From NCBI GenBank assembly GCA_046757645.1, contig JBHHYS010000037.1:1-24387 (forward strand): DNA of 24,387 nucleotides. The letters are read 5' to 3'. Under the pieces are notes generated by a model that did no database searches, was not told the DNA's origin, and saw only the letters and a program-made list of their open reading frames with translations. Of this stretch, positions 23,429-24,387 are shown one piece after another. Numbering within the stretch: the first letter of the stretch is position 1; each line of letters begins with the position of its first letter. The stretch comes from JBHHYS01 sp046757645. GTDB lineage: Bacteria > Acidobacteriota > Terriglobia > Acidiferrales > 2-02-FULL-67-57. A program made the position numbers and the translations under genes.

Positions 23429-24387
23429 TTAGGGCGAGGAGCCCGTGCGTCGCACGACCTCCGGCAGGTGCTGGGGTGAGTAGTCTTTGTCGGCGCCGGG
23501 GACGCTATATTCATAGGGGCCGCGATAGACAGTGGGGAAGCCCCGGGGGAAGTTGCCATGCGGCGGCGGCGAGGGAATCGTCCACTCCAGCGTGGTGGCC
23601 TCCCAGGGGTTGATGTCGGCCTTGGCTCCTTTGCGCAGACTCCAGAGAAAGTTGAACAGGAAGATGAGCTGAACCGCGGCGGTGGCGAAGGCCGCGATGG
23701 TCATGAATGTGTGCACCGGGTTCAAGGGTTCCAGGAAGGCCACCGCGGTCGTATCCGCATAGCGGCGGGGGTGGCCGGAGAGCCCGATGAAGTGCATGGG
23801 CATGAAAATCGCATAGACGCCGATGAAGGTGAGCCAGAAGTGCAGCTTCCCCAGGCGCTCGCTCGGCAGGCGACCAAACATCTTCGGGAACCAATAGTAG
23901 GTTCCGGCAAAGATGCCGAAGATGGCCGCCACCCCCATGATGATGTGGAAATGCGCCACCACGAAATAGGTGTCATGCAAGGGGATGTCAACCGCGGGCT
24001 GGGCCAGGAAGAGCCCGCTCAAGCCGCCGGTGACGAACAAGGAGACAAAACCCATGGCGAACAGCATCGCGGTGGTGAAGCGGATCTGCCCTCCCCAGAG
24101 GGTGCCGATCCAGTTGAAGGTTTTGATCGCCGAGGGGACGCCGATCGACATGGTGATCAAGGAGAAGGCAATGGCGCTATAGGGGCTCATCCCGCTGACG
24201 AACATATGGTGGCCCCAGACCATCAAGCCCAGCAGGGCGATGGCCCCGATGGCTATCACCATGGCGCGATAGCCGAAGATGGGCTTCCGGGAGAAAGTTG
24301 AGAGCACGTGGGAGATGACGCCCATCCCGGGGAGGATGGCGATGTAGACCTCGGGGTGGCCGAAGAACCAGAACAGGTGCTGCCAGA
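23429..24387 (-). CDS. Cytochrome c oxidase subunit I (N-terminus beyond window)
   Basis: This is the C-terminal part (319 complete codons plus the stop) of the catalytic subunit of an aa3/caa3-type terminal oxidase, which reduces O2 to water and pumps protons. Visible active-site elements are GHPEVY at the window edge (the CuB His and the cross-linked Tyr, codons 24358 and 24346), VWGHHMF (two further CuB His), and VAHFHIIMG (axial His for heme a3 and heme a). The HPEVY Tyr places it among A-type oxidases. The frame continues past 24387 with no start. An apparent ATG at 24325 is internal. The D-channel motif lies outside. The two COX3 genes, subunit IV and the CxxC protein follow on the same strand. 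Confidence 0.96.
   Translation of the reverse strand, partial: WQHLFWFFGHPEVYIAILPGMGVISHVLSTFSRKPIFGYRAMVIAIGAIALLGLMVWGHHMFVSGMSPYSAIAFSLITMSIGVPSAIKTFNWIGTLWGGQIRFTTAMLFAMGFVSLFVTGGLSGLFLAQPAVDIPLHDTYFVVAHFHIIMGVAAIFGIFAGTYYWFPKMFGRLPSERLGKLHFWLTFIGVYAIFMPMHFIGLSGHPRRYADTTAVAFLEPLNPVHTFMTIAAFATAAVQLIFLFNFLWSLRKGAKADINPWEATTLEWTIPSPPPHGNFPRGFPTVYRGPYEYSVPGADKDYSPQHLPEVVRRTGSSP

Overview
The window is about 24.4 kb of high-G+C bacterial chromosome, densely coded on both strands, with several stretches of short-loop hairpin repeats between genes. The gene content (a FadN/FadA/FadE beta-oxidation set, a heme-copper oxidase cluster with two COX3-type genes, paired M16 peptidases, interspersed palindromic repeats) suggests an aerobic, fatty-acid-using Gram-negative. 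An Acidobacteriota-like genome is my best guess. No rRNA or tRNA is present to test this, so treat the taxonomy as inference.

Layout. Bases 1-3114 (minus) hold one uninterrupted reading frame of at least 1038 codons. It joins a molybdopterin/tungstopterin bis-PGD oxidoreductase to a group-I cysteine desulfurase (NifS/IscS type), and the far end runs off the window. I checked all 1038 codons and found no stop. Bases 3553-5424 (plus) encode a transketolase that closely resembles the animal enzyme. Bases 5652-8739 (minus) encode a pair of exported M16 peptidases, one with the HxxEH zinc site and one with all three zinc-site residues replaced. A repeat-rich spacer of about 0.5 kb follows. Bases 9259-11132 (minus) hold a nucleoside hydrolase and a patatin-like phospholipase.

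Bases 11309-18618 (plus) carry a fatty-acid beta-oxidation locus: fadN (3-hydroxyacyl-CoA dehydrogenase/enoyl-CoA hydratase), fadA (thiolase), a gamma-glutamylcyclotransferase-like gene and fadE (acyl-CoA dehydrogenase). The locus is interrupted between fadN and fadA by an AT-rich gene with a canonical HEPN RNase motif (RNALAH). That gene is bordered by hairpin repeats, and next to it the first 24 bases of fadA are present twice around a compound palindrome. An unrecognised gene (18629-19168), a ClC-type H+/Cl- exchanger with CBS domains and a small P-loop kinase complete the plus-strand block.

Bases 21482-24387 (minus) are the distal part of a cytochrome c oxidase operon: COX1 (N-terminus outside the window), two different COX3-family genes, a COX4_pro-type subunit and a small exported CxxC membrane protein.

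Most unusual items: the molybdoenzyme-cysteine desulfurase fusion; the HEPN island and the duplicated fadA start inside the beta-oxidation locus; and hairpin families shared by the 9 kb, 13.8 kb and 14.85 kb spacers.
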